This document shows, in pieces, positions 26,728-34,569 of a stretch of DNA of 64,000 bases. The position numbers and the translations under genes are program-made. Each line of letters starts with the position of its first letter. The first letter of the stretch is position 1. Source of the DNA: Algoriphagus ratkowskyi (GTDB lineage: Bacteria; Bacteroidota; Bacteroidia; Cytophagales; Cyclobacteriaceae); contig NZ_MSSV01000009.1 in assembly GCF_002150505.1 (NCBI RefSeq), forward strand, positions 1-64,000, read 5' to 3'. Under the pieces are notes generated by a model, which worked only from the letters and a program-made list of their open reading frames with translations, was not told the DNA's origin and searched no databases.

Positions 26728-27306
26728 TCAATCATTCAATCCCTTTCCGGCCAGAATTTGGGGGCTGTATTTATCTATCCTTGCCTCTCGGGTTTTAGCT
26801 TGCTTAGCTGCCGAAAAATATAACAAATACCCACGTTGGCGACCTGGTGTCAAAGCGTTAAAAGCAGTTTTCAACTCAGCGTTCTCATCCAATTTCACTT
26901 GGAATTCGGCTGGGATAGCATACTCCTTCGTCTTTTTCAATGGTACTTTCAAGCCAGCTTTTTCTACTTCAATAGCTTCATAAATGTAGGCTTTCAGTGT
27001 TGGTTTCAATGTTACGATCTCGGAAAGATTGCTGAACCTAATCTGACGGGCAGCCTGTACATTTTCTGTCTGCTGGATCAGAATACCTTCCTCATCTTGA
27101 AGCAAAGCCCCTTTGTGAAACAAAAGCGCACAGTATTCTTTGAAACCATGTATCAATACCACATTGCTTCCTTGATAAGTGTAGCAAGGCACACCCCATT
27201 TCAGTTCTTCAGTTAGTCCACAATCCAGCACCAGCGTTCTTAGCTGCCTGTATTCTTCCTGCCACTGGGATGCTTTATCGAAAAAAAAGTCCACTTTAGA
27301 ATTCAT
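26728..27306 (-). CDS. YdeI/OmpD-associated family protein
   Basis: A 192-residue protein with a DUF1801-like domain (residues 1-120: LTEELKWGVPCYTYQGSNVVLIHGFKEYCALLFHKG) and a C-terminal YdeI/OmpD-associated helix block (about 125-192: AFNALTPGRQRGYLLYFSAAKQAKTREARI). No signal peptide is visible. The fold is known but the biochemical role is not; the E. coli namesake is linked to stress and OmpD expression. It converges with the acetylesterase gene and lies upstream of a separate DUF1801 gene on the same strand, suggesting a paired set of related small proteins. Confidence 0.88.
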   Translation of the reverse strand: MNSKVDFFFDKASQWQEEYRQLRTLVLDCGLTEELKWGVPCYTYQGSNVVLIHGFKEYCALLFHKGALLQDEEGILIQQTENVQAARQIRFSNLSEIVTLKPTLKAYIYEAIEVEKAGLKVPLKKTKEYAIPAEFQVKLDENAELKTAFNALTPGRQRGYLLYFSAAKQAKTREARIDKYSPQILAGKGLND

Positions 27307-27317
27307 CTTTTTGTTAG

Positions 27318-27362
27318 TTTTCTTTAACCGCGGTGCACGCAGAGTTTAACACAGAGGGCACT
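27318..27362 (+). repeat. Dispersed AACC-CGCAGAG-CACAGAG repeat, copy 1
   Basis: TTTAACCGCGGTGCACGCAGAG followed by TTTAACACAGAGGGCACT. It matches the common dispersed motif AACCACAGAGG-CGCAGAG-CACAGAG. Further copies lie at 42453-42495 and 42932-42976. Confidence 0.55.
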
Positions 27363-27422
27363 ATTGAATAGTAGGGATTACATTTGTCTGAGGTTAATAC
27401 AGTTTGGTTTCAGCCCCACTTC

Positions 27423-27839
27423 TTATAACCCCAGAGTCGGCAATTGCTTAACCTGATGATACCTTAACGCGGCTTTGATACAGTTCTTCAATTCAGTTTC
27501 AGGTATTTCCTCATCCAATTTAAAAACTAATGCCCTATTTCCTTCATAGTCAAAGATTTCATTATAAGTCAAACGAAAACTAGTAACAAGCTTACTGGTG
27601 CATTTGAAATACATCGCATATTGATTCGGATTTTTCTCTTTCCAATCCATGCGAATGGTGCTCCCTTTTTTGGCAAGAAAGCTTGGCTCTCCCCACTTGA
27701 GTACCTCCTCTAAACTTGACAAATCCATTTCTGTAGCAACTTGTAAAACCAATCTTCTCAAATTCATTATTTTATCTCGTACGAAGTCCGGATAATTTGC
27801 ATAAACTAATTCAACTTCAGGACTTGTTTTCAATTCCAT
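27423..27839 (-). CDS. DUF1801 domain protein
   Basis: A 138-residue protein covered by one DUF1801 (YdhG-like) domain. Typical blocks are VRDKIMNLRRLVLQVATE, LEEVLKWGEPSFLAKKGSTIRMDWK and YAMYFKCTSKLVTSFR. There is no signal peptide. Family members have an SPOUT-unrelated, SCP-like or YdhG fold and no proven enzyme activity. It sits near the YdeI gene, which carries a related N-terminal domain, but is not adjacent closely enough (116 bp, with a repeat between) to prove an operon. Function remains unknown. Confidence 0.87.
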   Translation of the reverse strand: MELKTSPEVELVYANYPDFVRDKIMNLRRLVLQVATEMDLSSLEEVLKWGEPSFLAKKGSTIRMDWKEKNPNQYAMYFKCTSKLVTSFRLTYNEIFDYEGNRALVFKLDEEIPETELKNCIKAALRYHQVKQLPTLGL

Positions 27840-27881
27840 AGTTCAAAAATTAATAGCACGAATTCTATCTCAATTGAAGAA

Positions 27882-27917
27882 GCCAAGAAGGAGCATTTCA
27901 GCTTTTCCCTTCTTGGC
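27882..27917 (-). terminator. Possible terminator after the GlcG/HbpS gene
   Basis: Perfect 10-bp arms GCCAAGAAGG and CCTTCTTGGC with a 16-base loop, about 88 bases past the gene's stop. The following T-run is weak (TTCTTC). Confidence 0.4.
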
Positions 27918-28004
27918 ATCCCACTATTCCAGTCTCGTCTCAGACCGTAACCTCATAATCATCAAATCATATGAGGCACAACTCAATCCAAATCTTACTC
28001 TAAA

Positions 28005-28403
28005 CTATATTGCTTTTGCTCCAGCTTCAGCTACTGTATGATCATTTTCCACTGAGCTTCCACTTACTCCAATGGCACCAATGATTGTCCCTTCAGCATT
28101 CTTGATCGGTATCCCCCCTGGAAAAGTGATCAAACCAGAATTGGAATGCTCAATATTAAATAGTGGGCCACCTGGCTGAGAGAGGCTTCCTACAATTCCC
28201 GTATCCATATCAAAAAACCGAGCAGTTTTCGCCTTCTTGATTGAGATATCAAGAGAGCCCAACCAAGCTCCATCCATACGTGTAAAGGCTACCAAGTTTG
28301 CACCCCCATCCACGATGGCAATATTCATTTTAGTGTCTATTTCAGCTGCTTTAGCCTTTGCTTCTTGGATTGCTTTCTCTGCTTGTTCTAACGTAATATT
28401 CAT
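28005..28403 (-). CDS. GlcG/HbpS family (heme-degrading/heme-binding) protein
   Basis: A 132-residue protein covering one GlcG/HbpS domain (PF03928). Visible blocks are [64 protein letters not shown] and [21 protein letters not shown]. The family includes the Streptomyces heme-binding HbpS, the GlcG protein of glycolate operons, and PduO C-terminal domains. No signal peptide is present, so it is cytoplasmic here. It ends directly on AKAI, a normal length. Upstream on the same strand lies a decayed DUF3703 gene. The ligand is not known; heme or a flavin-like cofactor are options. Confidence 0.88.
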   Translation of the reverse strand: MNITLEQAEKAIQEAKAKAAEIDTKMNIAIVDGGANLVAFTRMDGAWLGSLDISIKKAKTARFFDMDTGIVGSLSQPGGPLFNIEHSNSGLITFPGGIPIKNAEGTIIGAIGVSGSSVENDHTVAEAGAKAI

Positions 28404-28463
28404 AGTAATGATTAGTTGTGATTATTAAATAACTCTTCAATATAACTCAAAAAAACCTTTGTT

Positions 28464-28839
28464 CTAGACTTCGGCTATTCCAGCTTTCCTGAAAATATCC
28501 TGAATGCCCGGTGTAATCAAGAAAGGCTTTAGCGCTGGCACATTGGCTCCACCTGAATTCCCCATAAGCACTTTCCCCACGAAAGATTTAAACCCCTCCT
28601 ACCAGGAATCGCGGTATTTGGCCGATGATTTCTTTTGCGCTTTTGATTCTAAATCCAAACTGCAGCATTATCAATGGACAATGCTATGCTCAAATGGATA
28701 GCGCTGGCCTAATAAATATGTGCCCGTTCCAATTGCTGCCAAGCTCCTGGCAAATCTCCCGATATATATTTCGGTATTGTTCTAATTCTGCCTTGTAAAA
28801 TGGCAATAGAGAATTAGGCATGGTCGTGTATAACTTCAT
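28464..28839 (-). pseudogene. DUF3703 family pseudogene with multiple frameshifts
   Basis: Read on the minus strand from the ATG at 28837-28839, MPNSLLPFYKAELEQYRN is followed after frame changes by GAWQQLERAHI, LGQRYPFEHSIVH, MLQFGFRIKSAKEIIGQ, IPRFLVGG and finally GNSGGANVPALKPF, ending at the TAG at 28464-28466. This order of blocks (FYxAEL, W-x-LERAHILGQRYP, GN-GGANV-KP) is that of DUF3703 proteins. At least four frame changes are needed, so no intact product can be made. It fills the 479-bp gap between the GlcG-like and MBL genes. Confidence 0.8.
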
Positions 28840-28882
28840 ATGCTTATTTCTAAGTAATAATTAACTCCCCGTATGCATTGAC

Positions 28883-29857
28883 TTATAATTCAAAAACCTC
28901 CCCGATTCTAGCAATTCGAAAGCCTTTCTCGATAGCCAGCTTTGACTCCACACTGCCTTGGTTGATCACGGGATTGGTATGGTTGAAATGAATGAAGATC
29001 ACTTTGGACTTATCTTTTTTAGACAATCCATCAAATTCGCTCATACTCTCTAAGATAAAAGGATGCGGAATCTCGGCCATATCACGATTATTCAATTCCT
29101 TCCCGCTAAAAAAAGTAGCATCTACAAATGCATAATCCACCGACTTAATCTCTTTTAGGATATCCTTCTCCCACTTTTCCCACTTGTCAATATCAGGGAT
29201 GAACAGAGCCGTTTTAGTAGGACCAAAAATCTTATAACCCACCGTTTCTGAGAATTCATCACGGTGTGGCACTTGGACTGGCACTACTGTTAACTGTTGC
29301 GAAAGAGTAATCGGAACTTCATTATCCAATGGCATCAGCTCAATATTCTCGCTGCTCACCAACTGGCTCCAAGGACCATTGTTGCTGAGGAATTCTATCA
29401 TTCTTGGCATCGCAAACACAGGTACTTTTTTCGCATCACGAGCTTCTTTTCCCAAAAACATCAAACCTGCATAATGGCCAATATGCGCATGTGTTAAAAA
29501 AATTCCATCAGGCATCTCACCTTCAGTTTCTACTCCAAAATTCTTTAATACTTTGACTTGTCTTCCAATATCAGGCGTTGCTTCAAAAAGGTATTTCTTT
29601 TTCGTCTCCGCATCAAATACCCCTAGAGAAGCTACCTGCCTGTCTTCATCCGGATTTTCAAAAAGCATGGCACAACATTCCTTTGTACATCCTATATGCG
29701 GAGATCCCCCATCTTGGATAGTCCCAAGAATGATTATCGAGGTAGTAGAAATACCTTTATTTGAAGCTTTCTCGATATCATCATCTTTCTGCGCCGAATC
29801 ATTACAAGCTGAAAACAGAAGTGCTAAAAGTGCTAAAACAACGAAATTATATAACAT
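28883..29857 (-). CDS. MBL-fold metallohydrolase lipoprotein (PqqB-like)
   Basis: A 324-residue lipoprotein (lipobox FSAC, Cys at about residue 18). The domain resembles PqqB-type metallo-beta-lactamase-fold proteins: IILGTIQDGGSPHIGCTKECC at the start, LTHAHIGHYAG in place of the usual HxHxDH, and PHRDEF, LFIPDID and IFIHFNHTNP further on. Gly replaces the metal-binding Asp of HxHxDH, so metal binding may be altered. It is not a standard PqqB, since it is secreted and no other PQQ biosynthesis gene is seen. It may hydrolyse or bind a small molecule in the periplasm. It is a single-gene unit facing the decayed DUF3703 gene. Confidence 0.85.
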   Translation of the reverse strand: MLYNFVVLALLALLFSACNDSAQKDDDIEKASNKGISTTSIIILGTIQDGGSPHIGCTKECCAMLFENPDEDRQVASLGVFDAETKKKYLFEATPDIGRQVKVLKNFGVETEGEMPDGIFLTHAHIGHYAGLMFLGKEARDAKKVPVFAMPRMIEFLSNNGPWSQLVSSENIELMPLDNEVPITLSQQLTVVPVQVPHRDEFSETVGYKIFGPTKTALFIPDIDKWEKWEKDILKEIKSVDYAFVDATFFSGKELNNRDMAEIPHPFILESMSEFDGLSKKDKSKVIFIHFNHTNPVINQGSVESKLAIEKGFRIARIGEVFEL

Positions 29858-29911
29858 AAGAACTTGAGATAACTTGATAAGGGATTTTTAAATTAATAAG
29901 GATATTTGAAA

Positions 29912-30484
29912 TTAGTCGGAAGGATTATCCTTACTCACTTGCAAATGCTCCATTGAAAAGCCTAGCAATTCTCTATCCTCCACGAATGCAAAGCCAAGTC
30001 TCTTATAGAGTTTCTTTGCTCTATAATTAGTTTTATCCACAAGCAAACCAAGTGTCTGACTTTGCTTGTACACGATTTCTTCGATTAAATAACCTAGCAT
30101 TTTTGAACCCAAGCCTTTCCCTTGATGACTTAGCGCTACTCCCAAAGAATCTATGTAAAACTCACCCGCTTGGGTTTCATCTTCTACTTTCAGATTTGCA
30201 TCATAATGCTGATGAACATAATCCAAAACTGGTCTCCGCAACTCCTCCAACCTTGCCCCATCATAAACTAGCGCAGCTGCGACGACCTGTCCCCCATCCA
30301 ACACGACATAGCAGTTCTGAAAAGAATATTGGTTCTCCTCACTGCTGACAAAGTGAAGCAAAAAGGCTTTGCCCTTTTCGTACTGCTCCTCCCCGATGAA
30401 CTTATAGATTACATCTCCCGAAGCAAGCATCAGAAGTGGTGCAATCGCCTCAGCGTCTTCAAGTTTGGCTTTTCGAATGTTCAT
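29912..30484 (-). CDS. GNAT family N-acetyltransferase
   Basis: A 190-residue GNAT acetyltransferase. The N-terminus MNIRKAKLEDAEAIAPLL is typical, and the acetyl-CoA site is YIDSLGVALSHQGKGLGSKMLGYL (Q/R-x-x-G-x-G/A motif) followed by LGLLVDKTNYRAKKLYKRLGF. The open frame reaches an ATG at 30532, but that overlaps the end of the VOC gene by over 40 bases. The ATG at 30484 leaves a 4-bp gap and matches the family start. The VOC and GNAT genes are therefore a likely operon. The acceptor substrate cannot be predicted; the closest flavour is ribosomal-protein or small-molecule acetyltransferases. Confidence 0.88.
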   Translation of the reverse strand: MNIRKAKLEDAEAIAPLLMLASGDVIYKFIGEEQYEKGKAFLLHFVSSEENQYSFQNCYVVLDGGQVVAAALVYDGARLEELRRPVLDYVHQHYDANLKVEDETQAGEFYIDSLGVALSHQGKGLGSKMLGYLIEEIVYKQSQTLGLLVDKTNYRAKKLYKRLGFAFVEDRELLGFSMEHLQVSKDNPSD

Positions 30485-30488
30485 CTTT

Positions 30489-30836
30489 CTACCCCTCCGT
30501 CCAAACCGCCAATTCATTCCCTGATGGATCAAGAAATTGGAACCTCCTGCCTCCGGGAAATAAAAAAATATCTACTGAAATCTTCCCATTTGCCTTCAGG
30601 ACAGCTTCTCTTGCAAGTTCCAGCTCTTCATGTTGGAGCACTATCAGGGCTCCATTGTGTATCTCATTATCTGTTTTCTCAAATCCTCCAGCTATTCCAC
30701 TTTCAGAAAATGCTGTATATCCAGGTCCATAATCAGTGAAAACCCAACCAAAAGCCTGCTCATAAAACTGTTTGATTTCGTCAAGGTCTTTTGCCTTAAA
30801 TTCTACGTAATTGATGTGGTTATCTGTATTTTTCAT
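30489..30836 (-). CDS. VOC family (glyoxalase/bleomycin-resistance fold) protein
   Basis: A 115-residue single-module vicinal-oxygen-chelate protein. The pattern is typical of this class: HINYVEFKAKDLDEIKQFYEQAFGW, FTDYGPGYTAFSE, GGFEK, and the C-terminal GRRFQFLDPSGNELAVWTE. The family includes lyases, dioxygenases and antibiotic-binding proteins, so the reaction is undetermined. The metal-binding Glu of the C-terminal block is present (GNELAVW). It is the first gene of a two-gene unit with the GNAT acetyltransferase 4 bp downstream. Confidence 0.88.
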   Translation of the reverse strand: MKNTDNHINYVEFKAKDLDEIKQFYEQAFGWVFTDYGPGYTAFSESGIAGGFEKTDNEIHNGALIVLQHEELELAREAVLKANGKISVDIFLFPGGRRFQFLDPSGNELAVWTEG

Positions 30837-30989
30837 CTGGGAGGCGGAGTAAGTAAAATAATAATCGAAATGCTAAACTAGTGGTTTTTGACACCTAGGG
30901 CCAGATCTCTACAAGCTCATACCTTGTTATGATCCTTTTCCGGCTTAAAGTTTTTAAGTGACAAATTAATCAGAGAGCAGCTAATCATC

Positions 30990-31466
30990 TTACACAAAGT
31001 ACCAACCATGACTTCCAGCCACAGCACCAAGAATAGTAATTAAGCTCAAGATCAGTAATACCCAATGTAATCTATGCATAAATGCAAAGGTCTTTTCTGG
31101 GTTTTCAGCTACCTTCTTTTTGAAGATTTTATGCAATACAAATGGCTCTAGAACAAATAACATTACAGTGAAAAGCAACCATACTAGAGTCATCGCATGA
31201 ACCCACCAGAATCTGTAATCTAAGTATCTACTCCAGGCATCCAACTTGTAGAGCATATAGAAACCAGACAATCCTGTCAGAAGTGTCGTGATTTTAGCCT
31301 GAAGTGCAAACCTACCTTCTATCTGCTCAAACACCTTGATCTGATCCTCTTTTGATGATAGCCTTTTGACAGCTGGAAAAATTACTGTGGTTACCATCGC
31401 TACTCCTCCTATCCACAGCACCACTGCCAAGACATGAATTATTCGAGCTAATGTCAATTCCTCCAT
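30990..31466 (-). CDS. CopD-like four-helix membrane protein
   Basis: A 158-residue inner-membrane protein with four predicted segments, at about residues 8-30, 55-74, 88-108 and 130-152. ARIIHVLAVVLWIGGVAMV at the start, with the conserved His and W-x-G-G, and WWVHAMTLVWLLFTVMLFVLEP are typical of the CopD/DUF2269-like group. Histidines in helices 1, 3 and 4 could bind heme or copper. CopD proteins are linked to copper uptake, but many relatives have no proven role. It stands alone. A link to the metal-efflux system at 34-42 kb is possible but not supported by position. Confidence 0.8.
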   Translation of the reverse strand: MEELTLARIIHVLAVVLWIGGVAMVTTVIFPAVKRLSSKEDQIKVFEQIEGRFALQAKITTLLTGLSGFYMLYKLDAWSRYLDYRFWWVHAMTLVWLLFTVMLFVLEPFVLHKIFKKKVAENPEKTFAFMHRLHWVLLILSLITILGAVAGSHGWYFV

Positions 31467-31756
31467 TTTACTGTATTTTAATCAGTTATAAAAATCACCA
31501 AACAGATACTGAAACCTTTAAAGATTTATATCGCTTCCCTTAGAAAATTGTCCTGAATAAAGATAGAAATTAAGCTCCATACGCACCTAGTTCGTTTCAA
31601 ATATCCTTCATGACATATCCTCGAACTACCTTATGGAAATTTGCTTTTCCTTTAGAAAAACAAAAACAGCTCGATGTTCTTTCGAAATAGGGGTCTTGGA
31701 AAGTAAGCCTGTAAATGATAGGTTTGCTTTGGTCATCTCCACCCACGTCTATAAAA

Positions 31757-33292
31757 ATGCACAAATTTACCTCAGCGTTAGCACTATCACTTTTTTCTGG
31801 CCTGCTATTACTTGGGCTAAATTCCTGCACTACCAAGCAAGTGAGCACGCCTCCTAACATTATCGTATTTATGATAGATGATATGGGATTGATGGATACT
31901 TCACTTCCTTTTGTCATGGATGAGGCAGGTAATCCCGTCTCTTATCCGCTGAATAAGTTTTACCAGACGCCAAACATGGAGATTCTAGCCAGCCAAGGCA
32001 TACGATTTTCCAATTTCTACGCGCATTCAGTCTGCTCTCCTTCTCGAACGTCTATCCTCACCGGTCAGAACTCCGCTCGCCATGGTGTCACCAATTGGAT
32101 TCGTTCGGAAGAAAATAACCGTACGGAGTTTGGCCCAGCAGACTGGAATTGGAAAGGACTGGACAAGAACTCCACCACGCTTCCTAGACTGCTTCAACAG
32201 CATGGCTACAAAACTATCCATGTTGGCAAGGCGCATTTTGGACCCTTCGACAGCGAGGGAGAAGATCCACTGAACTTGGGCTTTGACATCAACATAGGCG
32301 GGAGCTCCATTGGACAGCCAGGCAGTTACTTAGGTACAGAGTCCTTTGGGCATGCAGGAGGAAATAAATCCCGAGCTGTGCCAGGTCTAGAAAAATACCA
32401 TGGGCAGGACATCTTCTTAACCGAGGCTCTCACACTAGAGGCAAATGCCGCTATTTCTCAGGCAAAAGCAGAAGGAAAACCTTTCTTCCTCAATATGTCC
32501 CACTATGCCGTCCATGCCCCATTTTACTCAGATCCACGGTTTGCAGAAAAGTATGAGAAATCCGATTATCCGGAAAAAGCCAAAGCTTATGCTACGCTGA
32601 TTGAGGGAATAGACAAGTCACTGGGCGATATTATGCAGCATGTAAAAGAATTAGGCTTGGGGGATAATACCTTAATTCTATTCCTAGGCGATAATGGTTC
32701 GGACGCTCCCTTGACAATAGAAGATGATTACAGTAGTTCTTCTCCACTCAAGGGCAAAAAAGGCAACCATTGGGAAGGTGGAATGCGCGTGCCATTTATA
32801 GCTGCATGGATAAGTAACAATGCCAAAGCCTCCAATCAACAAAAACTACCTATTACGCCAAATACAATACAGCAGCAATTAGGAAGCATCATCGATATTT
32901 TTCCTACCCTTTGCAACCTAGCAGGCATTCCCATACCAAAAGCATATGTCATAGATGGGTTTGATCTAAAACGTCAATTCAATGCTGAACAAAATTCAGT
33001 TCGTGATGAGCGCTTCTTAAATCATTTCCCACATGGCGATCACCGCTCAAATTACTTCAGCAGTCTTGTCGATTCCGATTGGAAAATAGTCTATCATTAC
33101 CCCGTCGATAGCGCACCACGATATGAGCTGTTTCATTTGAAAAGGGATCCTTTTGAAACGAAGAACTTGGCAGATTCTAATCCTGCAGAGTTGAAAAAAA
33201 TGATGAAAATCCTTGCCGAGGAAATGAGCGAGAAAAACGCACACTATCCATCGCAAAACGATCAGCAATTGGAGTTAGTGATACCTGATTGA
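31757..33292 (+). CDS. S1 family sulfatase, lipoprotein
   Basis: A 511-residue sulfatase anchored as a lipoprotein (lipobox LNSC, Cys24). The metal-binding block is NIIVFMIDDMGLMD. The formylglycine signature CSPSRTSILTG starts at Cys93, the canonical C-x-P-S-R type. HVGKAHFGPF, HYAVHAPF, LILFLGDNGSDAP and KGKKGNHWEGGMRVPFI are further active-site blocks typical of arylsulfatase A-like enzymes. The frame opens earlier at 31715, but the ATG at 31757 begins a proper signal peptide. It likely cleaves sulfate from glycans at the cell surface. It is not close to the first sulfatase and shares only family-level similarity with it. Confidence 0.94.
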   Translation: MHKFTSALALSLFSGLLLLGLNSCTTKQVSTPPNIIVFMIDDMGLMDTSLPFVMDEAGNPVSYPLNKFYQTPNMEILASQGIRFSNFYAHSVCSPSRTSILTGQNSARHGVTNWIRSEENNRTEFGPADWNWKGLDKNSTTLPRLLQQHGYKTIHVGKAHFGPFDSEGEDPLNLGFDINIGGSSIGQPGSYLGTESFGHAGGNKSRAVPGLEKYHGQDIFLTEALTLEANAAISQAKAEGKPFFLNMSHYAVHAPFYSDPRFAEKYEKSDYPEKAKAYATLIEGIDKSLGDIMQHVKELGLGDNTLILFLGDNGSDAPLTIEDDYSSSSPLKGKKGNHWEGGMRVPFIAAWISNNAKASNQQKLPITPNTIQQQLGSIIDIFPTLCNLAGIPIPKAYVIDGFDLKRQFNAEQNSVRDERFLNHFPHGDHRSNYFSSLVDSDWKIVYHYPVDSAPRYELFHLKRDPFETKNLADSNPAELKKMMKILAEEMSEKNAHYPSQNDQQLELVIPD

Positions 33293-33490
33293 GAAAAATA
33301 GTTTAAGCAGCTAAAGACCAAGAATTCCTTAAGGAAAAAAATAGATTCTAGAAAACTGATGTAAGTAAAACAACAGCTTCTCCGTTCCTGAAAACTGCAG
33401 GTTGCAGGAGAAAGAAAGGGAATGTATTTTTCAGGAGCATTTAGAAGGGGATAGCCCCCCCAAATTCATTTTAACTTGCCTACTATACCC

Positions 33491-33961
33491 ATGAACAATT
33501 CAGCATCAATCATCAATTCCATTAAGGAGACATCAGGAAATCTTAACTGGCAAGAAATGCTGGAATTAATTATTTCGGACTTTGACTGTACTACTGGAAC
33601 GCTCCATACACTTGATCAGACAACCAATCTGTTGATGCTCAAGTCACAAAAAGGAATACCTGATTTTCTTTTGCCAAAAATGTCCTCTATTCCTATCGGA
33701 AAGGGGATGGCCGGAATCGCCGCTGAGCGGAGGACTCCTGTGGAAATGTGCAATTTGCAAACCGATGATTCGGGTGTTGCGCGACCTGCAGCCAAAGAAA
33801 CTAAAGTGGAAGGGTCTATTGCCGTCCCTATGTTATTAGACGGTGAATTATATGGCACCTTGGGCATTGCCAAGTCAGTCCCTTATGATTTTACCAAGTC
33901 AGAAAGTGATGCGTTGCTAGAGATCGGCGAAGCAATCGCCCATTTCATAACCTCCCGTTAA
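33491..33961 (+). CDS. Stand-alone GAF domain protein
   Basis: A 156-residue cytoplasmic protein that is a single GAF domain (about residues 15-155): EMLELIISDFDCTTGTLHTLDQTTNLLMLKSQKGIP, PIGKGMAGIAAERRTPVEMCNLQTDD and GSIAVPMLLDGELYGTLGIAKSVPYDFTKSESDALLEIG. The frame starts at a TTG at 33476, but the ATG at 33491 gives a natural start. It lacks the Cys pattern of free-methionine sulfoxide reductases, so it is more likely a small-molecule sensor that works with a partner. No kinase or cyclase is adjacent, so its output is unknown. An ACCTCC/GGAGGT pair spans the stop codon, followed by no T-run. Confidence 0.85.
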   Translation: MNNSASIINSIKETSGNLNWQEMLELIISDFDCTTGTLHTLDQTTNLLMLKSQKGIPDFLLPKMSSIPIGKGMAGIAAERRTPVEMCNLQTDDSGVARPAAKETKVEGSIAVPMLLDGELYGTLGIAKSVPYDFTKSESDALLEIGEAIAHFITSR

Positions 33962-34569
33962 AGTAGGAGGTGAATTAAACGGACAATAATGGAATAGGAA
34001 GGAGGCTATCATTAGACTATAGAATACAGGATAGAACGGGTTTTCTCCAAATTATTTTCTCACTCTTATTATTTTTCTGGATTTGTAATCCAAACAATTC
34101 CAAAGAGTTCGACGGCTTCACCGTCGTAGAATCGCTCTCTGACTCTTTAACCCCCAGTTGCACCGGGGGCTATTCATGGTTCGATCCTTTCAGGATCATT
34201 TTAGATATTGAGTTGGAAAAACTATTTTGGAAGCTTTTCTTTAAAGACCACTAAGTGGTCAAACCATGAATAGCCATGGGTGCCCATAGACATGATGAGC
34301 CCGGTGTTTCGTAGCACGACCCCGAAGGGTGTCGAATAATTCTTGGATTTGTGATTCATATTTCAAATGATAAAGATGAATTAGGCTAAAGCCCTGCGAG
34401 ATATCGCTCATATCTTTGCCTCCAAATAAAGCAGTGGGCTGTTTAAACGTACAGCAATTAAATTGGAATGTGGCTTTAGCCCATTCATTTGAGTTTAGAA
34501 TAAAGGATAGAACGGCTTGAGCCAAATTATTTTCTAAACCCTTGCGTAAAGATCTTTGCGGTAAATAAA
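33962..34569. other. 608-bp intergenic stretch built of palindromic and direct repeats
   Basis: No gene is believed. Two 39-40-base direct repeats (34021-34060 and 34497-34535) bound a set of palindromes: GACGGCTTCACCGTC (about 34110-34125), CCCCCAGTTGCACCGGGGG (about 34150-34169), GATCCTTTCAGGATC (about 34174-34189), GACCACTAAGTGGTC (about 34246-34260), and GGCTAAAGCC/GGCTTTAGCC (34384 and 34472). An 88-codon frame on the minus strand is made of these repeats. Confidence 0.65.

Noticed and set aside
28504..28701. 65-codon plus-strand frame
   Set aside because: It is antisense to the DUF3703 pseudogene, whose protein-level signal is much stronger.
31597..31917. 106-codon minus-strand frame over the start of the lipoprotein sulfatase
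   Set aside because: It overlaps the sulfatase signal peptide and start antisense, with no family pattern.
34259..34525. 88-codon minus-strand frame in the repeat island
   Set aside because: It is made almost wholly of palindromic and direct repeats.
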